Positions 5,003-5,179 of a stretch of DNA of 5,179 bases are shown here, piece by piece. The DNA is from Clostridiaceae bacterium UBA6085 (GTDB lineage Bacteria > Bacillota > Clostridia > Clostridiales > Clostridiaceae). Under the pieces are notes generated by a model, which was given only the letters and a program-made list of their open reading frames with translations, was not told the DNA's origin and made no database searches. The stretch covers positions 8,344-13,522 of the forward strand of contig DIXH01000048.1 of NCBI GenBank assembly GCA_002428605.1, in the 5' to 3' direction. Position 1 is the first letter of the stretch, and each line of letters starts with the position of its first letter. The position numbers were made by a program, and so were the translations under genes.

Positions 5003-5179
5003 TTATCTGCCGCCATTTCCGCCGTACTGCTGCTGCTCCTGCGACTGAGTCTGAACCTGTTCCTGTGTCTGGTCCAAAGCCTGTTCCTGCTCCTGGTTCT
5101 GGACCTCTGTCTGGATTTGTGTCTGTGTCATTTCCTGCTGCTGTTCCTGCGTCTGTGTCATTTCCTGTGCCTGTGCCTG
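5003..5179 (-). CDS. C-terminal fragment of a protein with an alternating-glutamine tail
   Basis: The minus strand is open from the window edge to TAA at 5005-5003, giving the last 58 residues of a protein whose start lies outside. Of the first 51 visible residues, 24 are Gln. Gln fills 22 of the 26 odd positions, giving a (Q-x)n pattern in which x is mainly Thr, Glu, Ala, Val, Ser, Asn or Ile. The tail ends in YGGNGGR. All Gln codons but one are CAG, so the DNA has a 6-nt rhythm. A 10-residue unit beginning QEMTQTQ occurs twice in tandem. Alternating polar residues suit an extended beta conformation (polar-zipper-like); a coiled coil is unlikely because no hydrophobic heptad is visible. The strand choice rests on the clean stop followed by a strong terminator; the antisense frames are open only because of the repeat. 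I do not recognise the family, and neither function nor location can be assigned from the tail alone. Confidence 0.78.
   Translation of the reverse strand, partial: QAQAQEMTQTQEQQQEMTQTQIQTEVQNQEQEQALDQTQEQVQTQSQEQQQYGGNGGR
5121..5167. repeat. Direct repeat, 17 bp at 30-bp period, inside the Gln-rich tail
   Basis: GTCTGTGTCATTTCCTG occurs exactly at 5121-5137 and again at 5151-5167 (plus-strand coordinates). The 30-bp offset equals ten codons of the minus-strand frame, so the duplication preserves the reading frame. This points to growth of the tail by in-frame slippage or unequal exchange. Confidence 0.85.

Noticed and set aside
5006..5179. Plus-strand Pro/Val-rich and Leu-rich readings across the repetitive right end
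   Set aside because: They are antisense images of the CAG-rich minus-strand repeat, have no start codon or RBS, and the strong terminator at 4952-4984 faces the minus-strand frame.

Overview
The window looks like chromosomal DNA of a low-to-mid G+C Gram-positive bacterium, most likely a Clostridia-like member of the Bacillota. This is an inference. It rests on strong GGAGGTGAT-type ribosome binding sites, TTG start codons, compact U-tailed intrinsic terminators, a Sec-exported Big_2-type surface protein with no outer-membrane features, and an ABC-exporter N-terminus of the kind common in clostridia. No rRNA, tRNA, CRISPR array, transposase or phage gene is visible.

Layout. Positions 1-56 (minus strand) hold the first 18 codons of a probable ABC transporter ATP-binding/permease protein that runs off the left edge. 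Positions 57-188 hold its leader, with a strong hairpin plus U-tract directly in front of the RBS and two short dyads upstream. Three minus-strand genes of poorly known function follow, transcribed right to left: a DUF937 (YidB-like) protein (1638-2231), a HEAT-repeat-like helical protein (941-1582, TTG start) and a DUF2161 PD-(D/E)XK nuclease-fold protein (189-887, TTG start). They are separated by 55 and 53 nt and could be one transcription unit, with a weak hairpin just after the DUF937 stop.

Positions 2232-2834 are a 603-nt, AT-rich divergent intergenic region. It contains a candidate minus-strand promoter inside an imperfect tandem repeat, a candidate plus-strand promoter partly framed by a 10-bp inverted repeat, and a leader of about 250 nt. 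Positions 2835-4898 (plus) encode a 687-residue secreted protein with a signal peptide, two Big_2 domains, two other probable beta-sandwich segments, and a C-terminal region of about 280 residues that I do not recognise. Convergent terminators at 4921-4984 separate it from the last feature (5003-5179, minus): the 3' end of a gene whose product ends in a striking tail with glutamine at nearly every second residue.

I see no clear multi-gene defence or metabolic system. The least explained items are the alternating-Gln tail, the structured leader of the ABC gene, the duplicated TTGACA element in the divergent region, and the unassigned C-terminal half of the Big_2 protein.
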